NCBI GenBank assembly: GCA_038206235.1
Contig: JBBRBB010000006.1
Location: 102,975 to 166,974 of the forward strand
DNA: 64,000 bases
Reading direction: 5' to 3'
DNA from: JBBRBB01 sp038206235
GTDB lineage: Bacteria > Bacteroidota > Bacteroidia > Chitinophagales > Chitinophagaceae
Shown here piece by piece: positions 8,834 to 17,855 of the stretch. How positions within the stretch are numbered: the stretch's first letter is position 1; each line of letters starts with the position of its first letter. The translations under genes and the position numbers were made by a program. The notes below the pieces were generated by a model. That model saw only the letters and a program-made list of their open reading frames with translations, was not told the DNA's origin and made no database searches.

Positions 8834-8974
8834 TGCAGAAAAACAAAATTCTGCAAATGTAAGTAAATGCAAACCTGAAAAAGGCCATAACCGCTTTATA
8901 AATTTACGACCCTTTAATATTGAGAATCATATCTACAGGATGAAAGTTTCAGTAAACTTCACTTATTCCAGTTA

Positions 8975-9012
8975 CGTATAAGTACGCATTTTTAAAATTG
9001 CGTAGAAATACG
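8975..9012. promoter_or_regulatory. Extended dyad, probable regulator binding site
   Basis: A perfect nested inverted repeat reads CGTAT, 3 nt, TACGCA, 10 nt, TGCGTA, 3 nt, ATACG. No T tract follows, so it is not a terminator. It lies between the divergent carB and the secreted-protein gene at 9173, and its right edge is 1 nt from the TTG of the promoter at 9014. That position fits an operator for a dimeric or tandem-dimer regulator. The regulator is unknown. Confidence 0.6.
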
Positions 9013-9013
9013 C

Positions 9014-9041
9014 TTGTTTTACCCCCCGCACTCTATCTTTG
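9014..9041 (+). promoter_or_regulatory. Bacteroidota-type promoter (TTG / TATCTTTG)
   Basis: TATCTTTG at 9034-9041 matches the Bacteroidota -7 consensus TAnnTTTG. TTG at 9014-9016 is a suitable -33 element with 17 nt between them. It would drive the gene at 9173 with a leader of about 125 nt. Confidence 0.55.
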
Positions 9042-9172
9042 ATTTATTCTTTTCCGGAACTCATGATGGTAAAATGTTTGGACAGAAATTAATTGTTAGA
9101 TAAAACAACTATTTAATGATAGTTTATTCTTGTTATGTTAATCAAAAAAAATTTTAAATCAAAAAAAAATTT

Positions 9173-10768
9173 ATGAAAAAAGTAATTATTGTCTGCGTTA
9201 TTTTTCTGCAGACTTTCCATGCAAATTTGCATGCACAAACATTTCAGAACATTCTTGGCACTTCAGAAAGTTTTGAAAGTGGCTTATGCGCTACAACAAA
9301 TGCAGATGGGAATTTAATAGTTCGGGTGTTTCATCTGAACCACTAAAGGGTTCGTTCCCTTTCGTTGTTAAATTTAATCCTGATGGGTCTGTTCATTCGA
9401 AATTAAAAATTACAGGATTTCCTTATTCACCTACACCTGTGGCCTTAGAGCCGATTCATGACTCAGTAGGAAATGCAAAGGGCTACATAATAGCTCTTAG
9501 TTATATACAACAAACTATTATTGCCAGATTCAATAACTATGGTAAGGTTATATGGTCCAAGGTAATACATATCTTTCCGCATTTAGGTGGAAAATTTTTG
9601 CAGCCTGCATACAATCCTATTACCAACAAGCTAAATGGATTTTATTTGCTGATAGATGCTGGCGACCGCAAAAGATTATTTAAGTTATCAATTGATGGCA
9701 ACATTTTGTGGGAAAAGCGGCTGCAATATGTTGGGGATGATGCTGATAACTTCAGCCGTGGATATTACTGCTGATAAGGATGGCGGATGCATTGTTGCGG
9801 GCAACTTAATGCTTGTAAACACTATGCCTGTTCTATTAAAATTTTCACCTTCAGGCAAGTTAATATGGGGGAAAAGGTTTGACTTCTATCCTAATCCTGG
9901 CTATATCTATTCGATTGATACCACAAACGGAGGATATATTGCTTCAGGATTGCAAAATAATAGTTTAGTTTTCAAAATAAATAATGAGGGAGATATTCTA
10001 TGGGCAAATAGCTATAATATTCCATATAATGACAATCATCATTATCGTCACTTGCTAACCGATAAAAATGGTAATATTGTATTTGCAGGGCCTGAATATT
10101 ATGACGATGCAGATTCAGTGCATAATGGTTACATAGTAAAGTTAGACAGCACAGGCAATCTTCTTTTTTTTAAACGTTGTGAGGACAGCGTTACTTTAAA
10201 AGATGTGGCATTATCTTCTAATGGATATTATGCAGTTGGTTTTACAAACACAGATGGGTTTCCGAGTGATTTGTATGTAATAAAAACCAATACTGCAGGA
10301 AATATTACCGGAAATTGTACTCCCACTACAACTTATAATATTATCAAAACAATCGCACAAGATTCTGTAGCATCAAATCAGCCTTTAAAGATATTTGATG
10401 ATACACTAACCGCTACTAACATTACACTAAATGTTGTACATTATGATACCTTGCCACAAAATTTGTGCGGAATAACACAAGGCTTGGTAAATGAAACAGA
10501 AGATCAGGCTGCTTTAGCTAAGCTTTCAGTTTCACCAAACCCAACACACGGTGTTTTTACCGTTACCTATAACAGCAATAACGCAGGCAAGGTGCAGTTG
10601 AACGTGTATGATAAAACAGGTAAGCTTATGTTTACCAAGACAGAGCAGGCAGTAAAAGGCAACAACAGCTACCAGCTTAATGTATCTAATCTTATAAATG
10701 GTGTGTACAACTTGCAATTGATTAATGGCAGTGAGCAACAGCAAGTGAAGATTGTGGTGGAGAAATAA
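9173..10768 (+). pseudogene. Secreted T9SS-sorted protein with two compensating frameshifts
   Basis: The ATG at 9173 opens a signal peptide (MKKVIIVCVIFLQTFHANLHAQ), but that frame stops at 9344. The coding sense continues in another frame from about 9320 (SGVSSEPLKGSFPFVVKFNP) to about 9760, then returns to the first frame (AVDITADKDGGCIVAGN) and runs to 10768. The body has repeated blocks such as VKFNPDGSVHSKLKI, ISIDGNILWEK and FSPSGKLIWGKRF, typical of beta-propeller or PQQ-like secreted proteins. The C-terminus is a T9SS type A domain (VSPNPTHGVFTVTYN ... KIVVEK). The shifts cancel, so sequencing error at two points is a real alternative to decay. It lies behind the promoter and dyad at 8975-9041. 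Confidence 0.7.
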
Positions 10769-10796
10769 AAACTCTAAAAATCAAAAGGCAAAATTC

Positions 10797-10830
10797 AAAA
10801 GCCGGCATAGTAAAATGTGTTGGCTTTTTT
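10797..10830 (+). terminator. Intrinsic terminator after the secreted-protein gene
   Basis: AAAAGCC (10797-10803) pairs with GGCTTTT (from 10822) and runs into six T residues, 28 nt after the stop codon at 10768. Confidence 0.6.
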
Positions 10831-10866
10831 CTTAATCTAATGAACAACTATTATTGAAATGATATA

Positions 10867-11108
10867 AATGATGCCTCATCTTTGAACATTTACCCCAACC
10901 CTGTAAAAGATGCGCTGCATGTAGGGGGTTAAATGTAGCAGGCAATGCAACTCTGTCAATACTTAATTTGCAGGGAAACGTATTAAGAACCATGAATGTA
11001 AGTGCTGTTAGTTATGATTTAAATGTTAGTCAATTAAAACAGGGGACCTATTATTTACGAGTTGAAAAAGGTGCGAATGTGAGCAACTATAAGTTTATGA
11101 AAGAATAG
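10867..11108 (+). pseudogene. Remnant of a T9SS C-terminal sorting domain
   Basis: No open reading frame covers this stretch. Translation in one frame gives NDASSLNIYPNPVKDALHVGG and a stop at 10930. In another frame from 10935 it continues VAGNATLSILNLQGNVLRTM and ends SNYKFMKE with a stop at 11106-11108. Joined, these are a complete type A sorting domain, the usual tail of a T9SS cargo protein, with the cargo region gone. It sits directly behind the terminator of a gene with a similar tail, so it may be the end of a deleted paralogue. Confidence 0.75.
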
Positions 11109-11161
11109 CTTTGTCGCAGAAGCACTAAGAGATAGAAGGTCTTTATAGTAAAACCATTCTC

Positions 11162-11281
11162 AAAACCTGTTCAATGCTTTCTGTAGTTAAAGGCAAAAGA
11201 TAAACACGGTCTGCAATCATGGGGGGTCAGTCATTATAGTGCAGGATTGCTGTTGATGAGAATAACTTTTATTTCCTCTCG
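11162..11281 (-). pseudogene. Decayed fragment of carB
   Basis: About 120 bp closely matches 8601-8720 of the carB gene 2.5 kb away, in the same orientation. Shared words include TTCAATGCTTTCT, AAAGGCAAAAGATAAACACG and GATTGCTGTTGATGAGAATA. Several substitutions and one- or two-base indels destroy the frame. It is a duplicated and decayed piece of the CarB N-terminal region. Confidence 0.85.
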
Positions 11282-11330
11282 TTTTTTTGCCATGAAAAAC
11301 TAAAGCCGGTAACAAAAAATATGATTCCAA

Positions 11331-11933
11331 CTATTTAATCCCGCATCCTATCGCTTTTGTTTCTGCGGGGTTTGGTTTTTCTCCTTTCATCAATGCACTG
11401 GTTGCATTTTCAACATATTTATTTTTAACTGCTGAGGAATTCTGCGAATTATCGTCAATAGCGCCGATATACATTACCTCCAAATCATTGCTCAGCAGAA
11501 ATACATGGGGTGTGCGTGTTGCGCCAAATTTGGGATACACCTGTTGCCCTTCATCAAAAAGATAAACGAATGGATAATTCTTTTGCTCTGCTCTTGCCTG
11601 CATATTTTCATAACTGTCTTCAGGATTTATAGCAGGATTGTTGGGATTAATGGCAATAACCGGATAACCAAGCGGCGCATACTTTTTATGCAGGTCTATA
11701 ATCCTTTGCTCATAAGCTTTTGCGAAAGGACAATGATTACAGGTAAAAATTACGATGTATCCCTTTACATTTTTATAATCTTTCAGCGAAACCATTTTAC
11801 TATCAACATTTTTAAGCCGGAAGTCTTCTGCCTTATCACCAATTTTATAACCGCTGAGAGATGTTGTATAAAAATTGGTGAACAGCGTAATGGCTGCAAC
11901 GGAAAGCAGCAACATAAAAATTTTCGTTCTCAT
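11331..11933 (-). CDS. Exported redoxin-family protein (AhpC/TSA-like)
   Basis: A 200-residue thioredoxin-fold protein with an N-terminal hydrophobic signal (MLLLSVAAITLFTNFYTTS). KIGDKAEDFRLKNVDSKMVSL is the usual beginning of a peroxiredoxin-like redoxin domain. The active-site region is FTCNHCPFAKAYE, a CxxC variant (CNHC). TPHVFLL supplies the cis-proline. It ends AIGCGIK with an extra cysteine. Export suggests an envelope thiol-disulfide or peroxide role. The next gene on the same strand (upstream, start at 12485) is a TlpA-like protein 33 bp away, so the two probably form an operon. Confidence 0.8.
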   Translation of the reverse strand: MRTKIFMLLLSVAAITLFTNFYTTSLSGYKIGDKAEDFRLKNVDSKMVSLKDYKNVKGYIVIFTCNHCPFAKAYEQRIIDLHKKYAPLGYPVIAINPNNPAINPEDSYENMQARAEQKNYPFVYLFDEGQQVYPKFGATRTPHVFLLSNDLEVMYIGAIDDNSQNSSAVKNKYVENATSALMKGEKPNPAETKAIGCGIK

Positions 11934-11966
11934 AAATTTTTTTTTAGAATGAACATTACATATTTG

Positions 11967-12485
11967 TTAATCAAGATTCGAATGAATCCAGTTTTCTAAC
12001 TCCGCTTCTGATGTAAATTCTTCATTGTGAAAAAATTTGTTTCCTGTTGGAGTAATTAATAGGGTTACAGGAATTGCTCCATCCCAGTCTTTATCTATTT
12101 TAGGTATCCATGAATTTGTATTTGCATCAGCAAGCAATACTACTTCAGGTTTAATATTTTTTTCTTTTATAAAAGGGATTACCTGTTCAGTAAGCTGGTT
12201 CTTAAAATTCAGGCTTACCAATAAAATTTTAATTTTTTTATCTGCAGCATACTTCTCGTTAAATGCAAGAATATAAGGAAGTTCTTCTACACAGGGCTTA
12301 CACCAGGTAGCCCAAAAATTAATCAGCAACGTTGTATCGCCGGTGGTTTTTAAACGTGATTCTAATTGAGAAAATTTATTATATACTGAAACCGTTTGTG
12401 ATTGGGCAGTAAAACAGCTTAACAACAAAATGAGCAGGGTTAATTTGATGTTCAAACGGAATGTGGAAAAAAATGTTCTGCTCAT
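11967..12485 (-). CDS. TlpA-like thioredoxin-fold oxidoreductase, exported
   Basis: A 172-residue protein with a signal peptide or N-terminal anchor (LTLLILLLSCFTAQSQ). The catalytic site is FWATWCKPCVEELPYI (WCKPC), and the cis-proline loop is AIPVTLLI. These fit the TlpA/ResA group that reduces disulfides or delivers electrons in the periplasm. It is the promoter-proximal gene of a pair with the redoxin at 11331-11933. Its start is divergent from the methylase gene at 12586, with about 100 bp between for both promoters. Confidence 0.85.
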   Translation of the reverse strand: MSRTFFSTFRLNIKLTLLILLLSCFTAQSQTVSVYNKFSQLESRLKTTGDTTLLINFWATWCKPCVEELPYILAFNEKYAADKKIKILLVSLNFKNQLTEQVIPFIKEKNIKPEVVLLADANTNSWIPKIDKDWDGAIPVTLLITPTGNKFFHNEEFTSEAELENWIHSNLD

Positions 12486-12585
12486 TTAAAATATTTTAGC
12501 TGTTTCCAATTCAAATGTTAGAAAATTACTTTGGCAACATTGAACTTTCATCCTTGTTTTACAAAAGATTAACGGAGGGCAATCT

Positions 12586-13404
12586 ATGCTTTTAAAAAAT
12601 TCAGGGGCAAATATTACTCTTCATTCTACTTCCCGTTCACCTTTACGTTATCCTGGCGGCAAAACAAGAGGCGTAGAATTTATTTTCAATTTTTTCCCCC
12701 AAAATCCTAACAAATTATTGTCTCCTTTTTTTGGCGGAGGCTCGATTGAACTTTTTGCTGCATCAAAAAATATAAAAGTTTTTGGCTATGATATTTTTTC
12801 TCCGCTTGTTGAATTCTGGCAATGCTTAATAACTGTTCCCAACAAACTTGCAGATGAGGTTGAAAAATTTTTCCCGTTGTCAAAAAATAAGTTTTACGAA
12901 CTGCAGCAAACTCAAACTCATTTCAAAAGCAAATTGCAAAGGGCGGCTGTTTATTATGTTTTAAACCGATCTTCTTTTTCAGGCGCAACACTTTCGGGCG
13001 GCATGTCTCCGCAACATCCAAGATTTACAAAAACATCTATTGAACGATTAAGAAAATTTTATAATCCGAATATTTCAGTTGAAAAAGAAGATTTCAAAGC
13101 CTCATTAAAAAAACATCCTGATATGTTTGCCTATCTCGATCCGCCATACCTTATTAAAAGTTCACTGTATGGCAAAAAAGGGGATGCACATAAAGACTTT
13201 GACTATGAAGCCTTATCAGAAATTTTGAAAAAAAGAGAACACTGGATTTTATCTTATAATGACTGTGATGAAATAAGAAAATTATATGCAGGTTTTTGCA
13301 TGCTAACTCCCAACTGGAAATATGGAATGAGCAACAATAAAAATTCAAAAGAGGTTTTGGTGTTTAGTAAAGATTTGAAAATAAAAAGAGATGCGGGTTA
13401 CTGA
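12586..13404 (+). CDS. DNA N6-adenine methyltransferase, D12 (Dam-like) class, orphan
   Basis: A 272-residue class D12 methylase that should transfer a methyl group from S-adenosylmethionine to adenine N6. PLRYPGGKTRG opens the fold, SPFFGGGS (residues 46-53) is motif I, and YLDPPY (DPPY at 185-188) is the catalytic motif IV. No restriction enzyme or specificity subunit is nearby, so it is solitary. The target sequence cannot be read from the gene. Unlike most genes here it has a Shine-Dalgarno-like GGAGG (12573-12577) 8 nt before the ATG. That and its isolation suggest acquisition, for instance from a phage. Confidence 0.88.
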   Translation: MLLKNSGANITLHSTSRSPLRYPGGKTRGVEFIFNFFPQNPNKLLSPFFGGGSIELFAASKNIKVFGYDIFSPLVEFWQCLITVPNKLADEVEKFFPLSKNKFYELQQTQTHFKSKLQRAAVYYVLNRSSFSGATLSGGMSPQHPRFTKTSIERLRKFYNPNISVEKEDFKASLKKHPDMFAYLDPPYLIKSSLYGKKGDAHKDFDYEALSEILKKREHWILSYNDCDEIRKLYAGFCMLTPNWKYGMSNNKNSKEVLVFSKDLKIKRDAGY

Positions 13405-13465
13405 TTACATTTATACCATTAACCCGCATAAAATGATTTTAATAAAATATGAATCTGCATTCCTA

Positions 13466-14557
13466 CTACATGGCGCCCAATTGCTTCAAAAATTTTTCCG
13501 AATTTGCTCTCACATTTGCAGGCGGATTCATGCTCAGCGATTTCTTGAAATTAATGATTGCATTTTTCTTATCGCCTTTTGTGGCATAAGCTTCTCCAAG
13601 ACTGTCCCAAACATTCGGGCTGTTAGGATTGCGCTTAGTATTCAATATAAAAATTTCTATGGCTTTATCTGTTTGCCCCTGACCAAGCAATTGATATCCA
13701 TAAGTATTTAGCTCAGTTTCTGTGGCGCTTGTAAGAGCATCATTCATCATCTTATCACCTTCAGCAGTTTTACCCGTTGCCGTAAGAAGACCCGATTTAA
13801 TACTGAGTGTAGTGAAGTTGCTGTTTTGCGCAATCGCCTGGTCAATCCAGCTAAGTGCCTGCTCATAGTTCACTTTATTTTGAAGTGCATAATTCGCGGC
13901 GCTTGAATAACCCTGCCAGCTAAATCCTACCGTATTTTTCAATTCTTCTGCGGCATTTGCCATCACAATATTATCAACATCGAATTCTATTTTCACAGGA
14001 AACTGTTTCTTTTCCCAGTTTAGGACTAGCTCTGAAGAATTTTTTGTGTTATTGATAAAATCATAAGTAAGCATTTCTGTTTCGGGTATGATCCGTGTTT
14101 GTATGGGTGCTCTCACAAAATCCTGTTTCGAATCGTACCAAAAGCTTCCCCACGATTTATAATCTTTTGACAGTATTATTTCGCCTGAATTATCTTTATT
14201 AATCACAAAGAATAATCCATAAGTTCCTGCAGGAACTGGTTTACCTTCTACTTTGGCATCATGTGAAAATTGAATGGTTGTATTTTCATTTGCACCTGCA
14301 CGCCACGGCGCTGAATTGCCTGCGCCGAATGTTTGCACGTTCCATCCATAAGGCACAAGTGCACCCCATATTTCACGCCCTTTTACTGAAGGTCTCGAAT
14401 AACTTACTGTTACATTGGAAATGCCTATTGTTTGCGAAACCATAGCAGCGGGGCTTGGCGTTCGCGGTGTAGTAATAACTCCCTGTGTGCGTGCAGCTGA
14501 GGAGAACAATGCGATGAATAATACGGCTGATAATCGTATTGAGGATAATTGTAGCAT
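13466..14557 (-). CDS. DUF2911 domain protein with C-terminal TPR repeats, exported
   Basis: A 363-residue protein. After a signal peptide (LSAVLFIALFSSAARTQG), residues about 40-190 form a DUF2911 domain, recognised from VTVSYSRPSVKGREIWGALV, WRAGANENTTIQFS and PAGTYGLFFV. The C-terminal third (about 230-360) is helical with TPR-like units, ending in GQTDKAIEIFILNTKRNP and NVWDSLGEAYATKGDKK. DUF2911 proteins are common secreted proteins in Bacteroidota with no established biochemical role. TPRs suggest protein binding. It appears to be a single-gene unit. Confidence 0.85.
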   Translation of the reverse strand: MLQLSSIRLSAVLFIALFSSAARTQGVITTPRTPSPAAMVSQTIGISNVTVSYSRPSVKGREIWGALVPYGWNVQTFGAGNSAPWRAGANENTTIQFSHDAKVEGKPVPAGTYGLFFVINKDNSGEIILSKDYKSWGSFWYDSKQDFVRAPIQTRIIPETEMLTYDFINNTKNSSELVLNWEKKQFPVKIEFDVDNIVMANAAEELKNTVGFSWQGYSSAANYALQNKVNYEQALSWIDQAIAQNSNFTTLSIKSGLLTATGKTAEGDKMMNDALTSATETELNTYGYQLLGQGQTDKAIEIFILNTKRNPNSPNVWDSLGEAYATKGDKKNAIINFKKSLSMNPPANVRANSEKFLKQLGAM

Positions 14558-14893
14558 ATATATTTTTTTTGAGGTGAGAAAAATGTGTTACAAGTTACAC
14601 ATTACAATACATGAATTAAATTTTATTTGCAAACGGTTATAGTAAATGCTGAAAGGTGTTTGAATAAAAATAATAAGGATTATACAGCCCGCTGTGCGGT
14701 TGATATGATTTATACATCTTCATCTATCCGCTCAATAAATGAAACCCGCCATTCACTCATTGAAATTGGTAAAACCTTTTTGCATTTTATACTTTTATCC
14801 CGCAATAAAATATTAACCAGGAAAATTGTACTTTTATATCGCCCCCTGGTTATTATATTTTCAAATAAATTTTTTAATAAAAAAACCACTGTT

Positions 14894-17557
14894 ATGAAAA
14901 CAAAAATTTACGCTCTCATTCTAATTTTCCTTGCACTATCAGCAGGAAAATCTTTTGTGTACGCTGCACCTAATGTAAAGCTTACAAGTACAGCCGTTGC
15001 TGCATCGAATGTTAACCAGGGTACGATAAATGTTTTGGTATATACCGTTAAGATGAAAGTGACATCTGCTGCAGTAACTGTGAATAATATACAATTCACA
15101 CTGAGCGGCACTTTCGATAACAACGATTTGGTGTATGCCCGTGTGTATTATAATACCGTGCCTACGATAGGCGGTGCATCACAGCTTACTTATGCACTTG
15201 CAAACTTTGCTGCACCCCATACATTTTCACTCGGTCTTTCCAAAGCTATGAATGCAGGAGATAGTGGTTATTTTATGATTGCTGTTGATATGAAATCGGA
15301 TGCAACAGATGGGCATACGGTTACCTTAAACGGTGCAACAAACCCAATAGTGTTTAGCTATTCTATTGCGGTAAATCTTACAAACTCTCAAACAAATGCA
15401 GCCGGGGCTCAAACCATAAAAGCTGCAACTGTAAAGCTCTCAACGAATGCAGTGCCTGCCTCCACAGATAATCAGGGCACAATAAATGTTTTGGTATATA
15501 CTGTAAAAATGAAAGTGAGTGTGGAGCCTGTTACTGTAAACAATATTCAGTTTACTCTTAGCGGTACAAATGATGCAAATGATCTTGTGTATGCGAGGGT
15601 TTACTTCAATACCTCTCCGGTTTTAAGCGGTGCATCACAGCTCACGTATTCTTTGGCAAATTATGCAGGGCCGCATTTATATTCCTTAGGACTTTATAAA
15701 CCAATGAATAAAGGAGACAGCGGATATTTTATGATTGCCGTTGACTGGACAACCACTGCAACGAATGGAAAATATGTGAAAGTTACAGGTGCTACAACAC
15801 CTGTTTCATTTGGGTTCACCACTGCACCGAATGTTACCGGCACTCAAACAAATGGCAACAATCATACCGTGCAGGCTGCAAATGTGAAGCTCTCAACCAT
15901 TGCAGTACCCGCATCAACAGATAACCAGGGAACAATTAATGTATTGGTATATACTGTGAAGATGAAAGTAACCACACAACCCGTAACAGTAAACAACATT
16001 CAGTTTACTCTAAGCGGAACAAATGGAGCAAGCGACCTGGTGTATGCAAGAGTTTACTTTAATACTACGCCCTATTTAAGCGGAGCATCACAACTTACTT
16101 ATTCTCTGGCAAACTATGCAGCGCCGCATTTATATTCATTAGGACTTTATAAACCGATGAATAAGGGAGACAGTGGATATTTTATGATTGCTATTGATTG
16201 GGCAACCACTGCAACGAATGGAAAATATGTGAAAGTTACCGGTGCTACAACTCCAGTTACATTTGGGTTCACCACTGCTCCGACTGTTACCGGCACGAAA
16301 ACAAATGGCAACAATCATACTGTTCAGGCAGCTAATGTAAAACTCTCTACTACTGCTGTACCTGCATCAACAGACAACCAGGGAACAATCAATGTATTGG
16401 TATATACTGTGAAAATGAAAGTAACTCTTCAACCCATTACAGTAAACAATATTCAATTCACATTAAGCGGAAATAATGATGCCAATGACCTTGTGTATGC
16501 AAGAGTTTACTTTAATACTACGCCCACTTTAAGCGGAGCATCACAACTTACTTATTCCTTGGCAAACTATGCAGCGCCGCATTTATATTCATTAGGACTT
16601 TATAAACCGATGAATAAGGGAGACAGCGGATATTTTATGATTGCTATTGATTGGGCAACTACTGCAACAGATGGAAAAAATGTGAAGGTAACGGGCTCCA
16701 CTACACCTGTTGCATTTGGGTTCACCACCGCTCCTACTGTTACCGGCACGCAAACAAATGGAAATACTCACACCGTGCAGGCTGCCGATGTAACACTGAG
16801 CAGCAATTCTGTTGCGGCAGGAAATATTGCAAGAAGTTCAATGAACAATGTTGTTTACATTACCAAAGCAGTTATAGCAACTGAACCAATTACCATAAAC
16901 AATGTTCAGTTTACTCTTACCGGCACACATGATAATGATGATTTGGTGTATGCCCGTGTATATTTCAATACAGCACCTAATTTAAGCGGTGCATCGCAAC
17001 TTACGTATGCCTTAGCAAACAATGCAGCGCCTCACACATATAGCGTGGGGGCATATAAACCAATGGCTATTGGCGATGTTGGATATTTCCTGATTGCTGT
17101 GGATGTAGCTTCTGCTGCAACGGTAGGGCATACGGTTACAATTAATGGAAATACAAACCCTGTGGTGTTTGGGTATACTACTGTACCAAATATTACCAAT
17201 AATCAAACCAATGCTGCAGGTGTAAAAACAATTTCTGCTTCTGCACCCAATTCTTTCAGCTACAATGAAAACAGCAAGGCTGATGTTAGAAATGAAATAG
17301 TTTCAGCTAACGTTTATCCAAACCCGGCAACCGATGCAGTGAATATAAAATTATCATTTGAAGCAAAACAACAGGTAACTCTGCAGCTTACAACTGAAAG
17401 TGGCAACGTGTTAACCAGTAAAACCTTTATGGTTGAAAAGGGCAATAACAAATTGAGCATGGATACACATGCACTATTCAATGGGGTGTATTATGTAACA
17501 TTGCAATCAGCGGGTAAAACTTTTCATCTAAACAAAAAAGTTTTGGTAAGGCATTGA
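14894..17557 (+). CDS. Secreted protein of five tandem ~151-residue repeats with T9SS tail
   Basis: An 887-residue protein from the ATG at 14894, whose MKTKIYALILIFLALSAGKS is a good signal peptide; the open frame upstream to 14627 looks non-coding. Five tandem repeats follow. Each begins NVKLST-AVPAS and contains QGTINVLVYTVKMKV, NNIQFTLSG, DLVYARVYFNT, GASQLTY and KGDSGYFMIA. Units 2-5 are exactly 453 bp long (first unit 456). A type A T9SS domain (VYPNPATDAVNIKLS ... LNKKVLVRH) ends the protein. The strand-rich, threonine-rich units suggest stacked beta-sandwich modules of a surface fibre or adhesin. The function is unknown and I recognise no named family. The near identity of units 2-4 implies recent amplification. 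Confidence 0.8.
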   Translation: MKTKIYALILIFLALSAGKSFVYAAPNVKLTSTAVAASNVNQGTINVLVYTVKMKVTSAAVTVNNIQFTLSGTFDNNDLVYARVYYNTVPTIGGASQLTYALANFAAPHTFSLGLSKAMNAGDSGYFMIAVDMKSDATDGHTVTLNGATNPIVFSYSIAVNLTNSQTNAAGAQTIKAATVKLSTNAVPASTDNQGTINVLVYTVKMKVSVEPVTVNNIQFTLSGTNDANDLVYARVYFNTSPVLSGASQLTYSLANYAGPHLYSLGLYKPMNKGDSGYFMIAVDWTTTATNGKYVKVTGATTPVSFGFTTAPNVTGTQTNGNNHTVQAANVKLSTIAVPASTDNQGTINVLVYTVKMKVTTQPVTVNNIQFTLSGTNGASDLVYARVYFNTTPYLSGASQLTYSLANYAAPHLYSLGLYKPMNKGDSGYFMIAIDWATTATNGKYVKVTGATTPVTFGFTTAPTVTGTKTNGNNHTVQAANVKLSTTAVPASTDNQGTINVLVYTVKMKVTLQPITVNNIQFTLSGNNDANDLVYARVYFNTTPTLSGASQLTYSLANYAAPHLYSLGLYKPMNKGDSGYFMIAIDWATTATDGKNVKVTGSTTPVAFGFTTAPTVTGTQTNGNTHTVQAADVTLSSNSVAAGNIARSSMNNVVYITKAVIATEPITINNVQFTLTGTHDNDDLVYARVYFNTAPNLSGASQLTYALANNAAPHTYSVGAYKPMAIGDVGYFLIAVDVASAATVGHTVTINGNTNPVVFGYTTVPNITNNQTNAAGVKTISASAPNSFSYNENSKADVRNEIVSANVYPNPATDAVNIKLSFEAKQQVTLQLTTESGNVLTSKTFMVEKGNNKLSMDTHALFNGVYYVTLQSAGKTFHLNKKVLVRH
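14969..17236. repeat. Five direct tandem repeats of 453 bp (first unit 456 bp)
   Basis: Unit boundaries fall at about 14969, 15425, 15878, 16331 and 16784, ending at 17236. Units 2, 3 and 4 share long identical DNA stretches; unit 1 and unit 5 are more diverged. This points to growth by recombination in the middle of the array. Confidence 0.9.
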
Positions 17558-17634
17558 TGCAAATAATGAAATTGATTTAACAATAAAAAAAGAGTTGGTA
17601 AATTCTTCTGTAATGCAAGACAGGCCTGGTTTTT

Positions 17635-17678
17635 AAAAAGCAAATTGAAAAAATTTTCGATTTGCTTTTTTGCTTTTT
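17635..17678 (+). terminator. Intrinsic terminator of the tandem-repeat gene
   Basis: A perfect 11-bp stem (AAAAAGCAAAT at 17635-17645 with ATTTGCTTTTT at 17660-17670) is followed by TGCTTTTT. It lies about 80 nt after the stop codon. The remaining 180 bp up to 17855 shows nothing recognisable. Confidence 0.8.
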
Positions 17679-17855
17679 AAAATTTATTAAATCATGTTGC
17701 AGATGCGGCAGTGATCAAGTTCGCACTTCTATCTGAGAACAAGCAATTCAAATAAGGGCTACCTTCCTGCTCGATTTTATCTTGTAAAACAATTTGCGGT
17801 ATTATTGATTTTGTTGCTGCTTCTTATTTCATAGCATTTTACTCAAAATAAAATT

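Noticed and set aside
12037..12276. Plus-strand ORF opposite the TlpA-like gene
   Set aside because: It is antisense to a conserved gene with no family features. The same holds for many 60-160 residue frames opposite recO, gcdH, aldehyde dehydrogenase, carB and the metallopeptidase.
14969..17236. Regular direct repeats that could suggest a CRISPR array
   Set aside because: The repeat unit is 453 bp, fully coding and in one frame, with no spacers and no cas genes.
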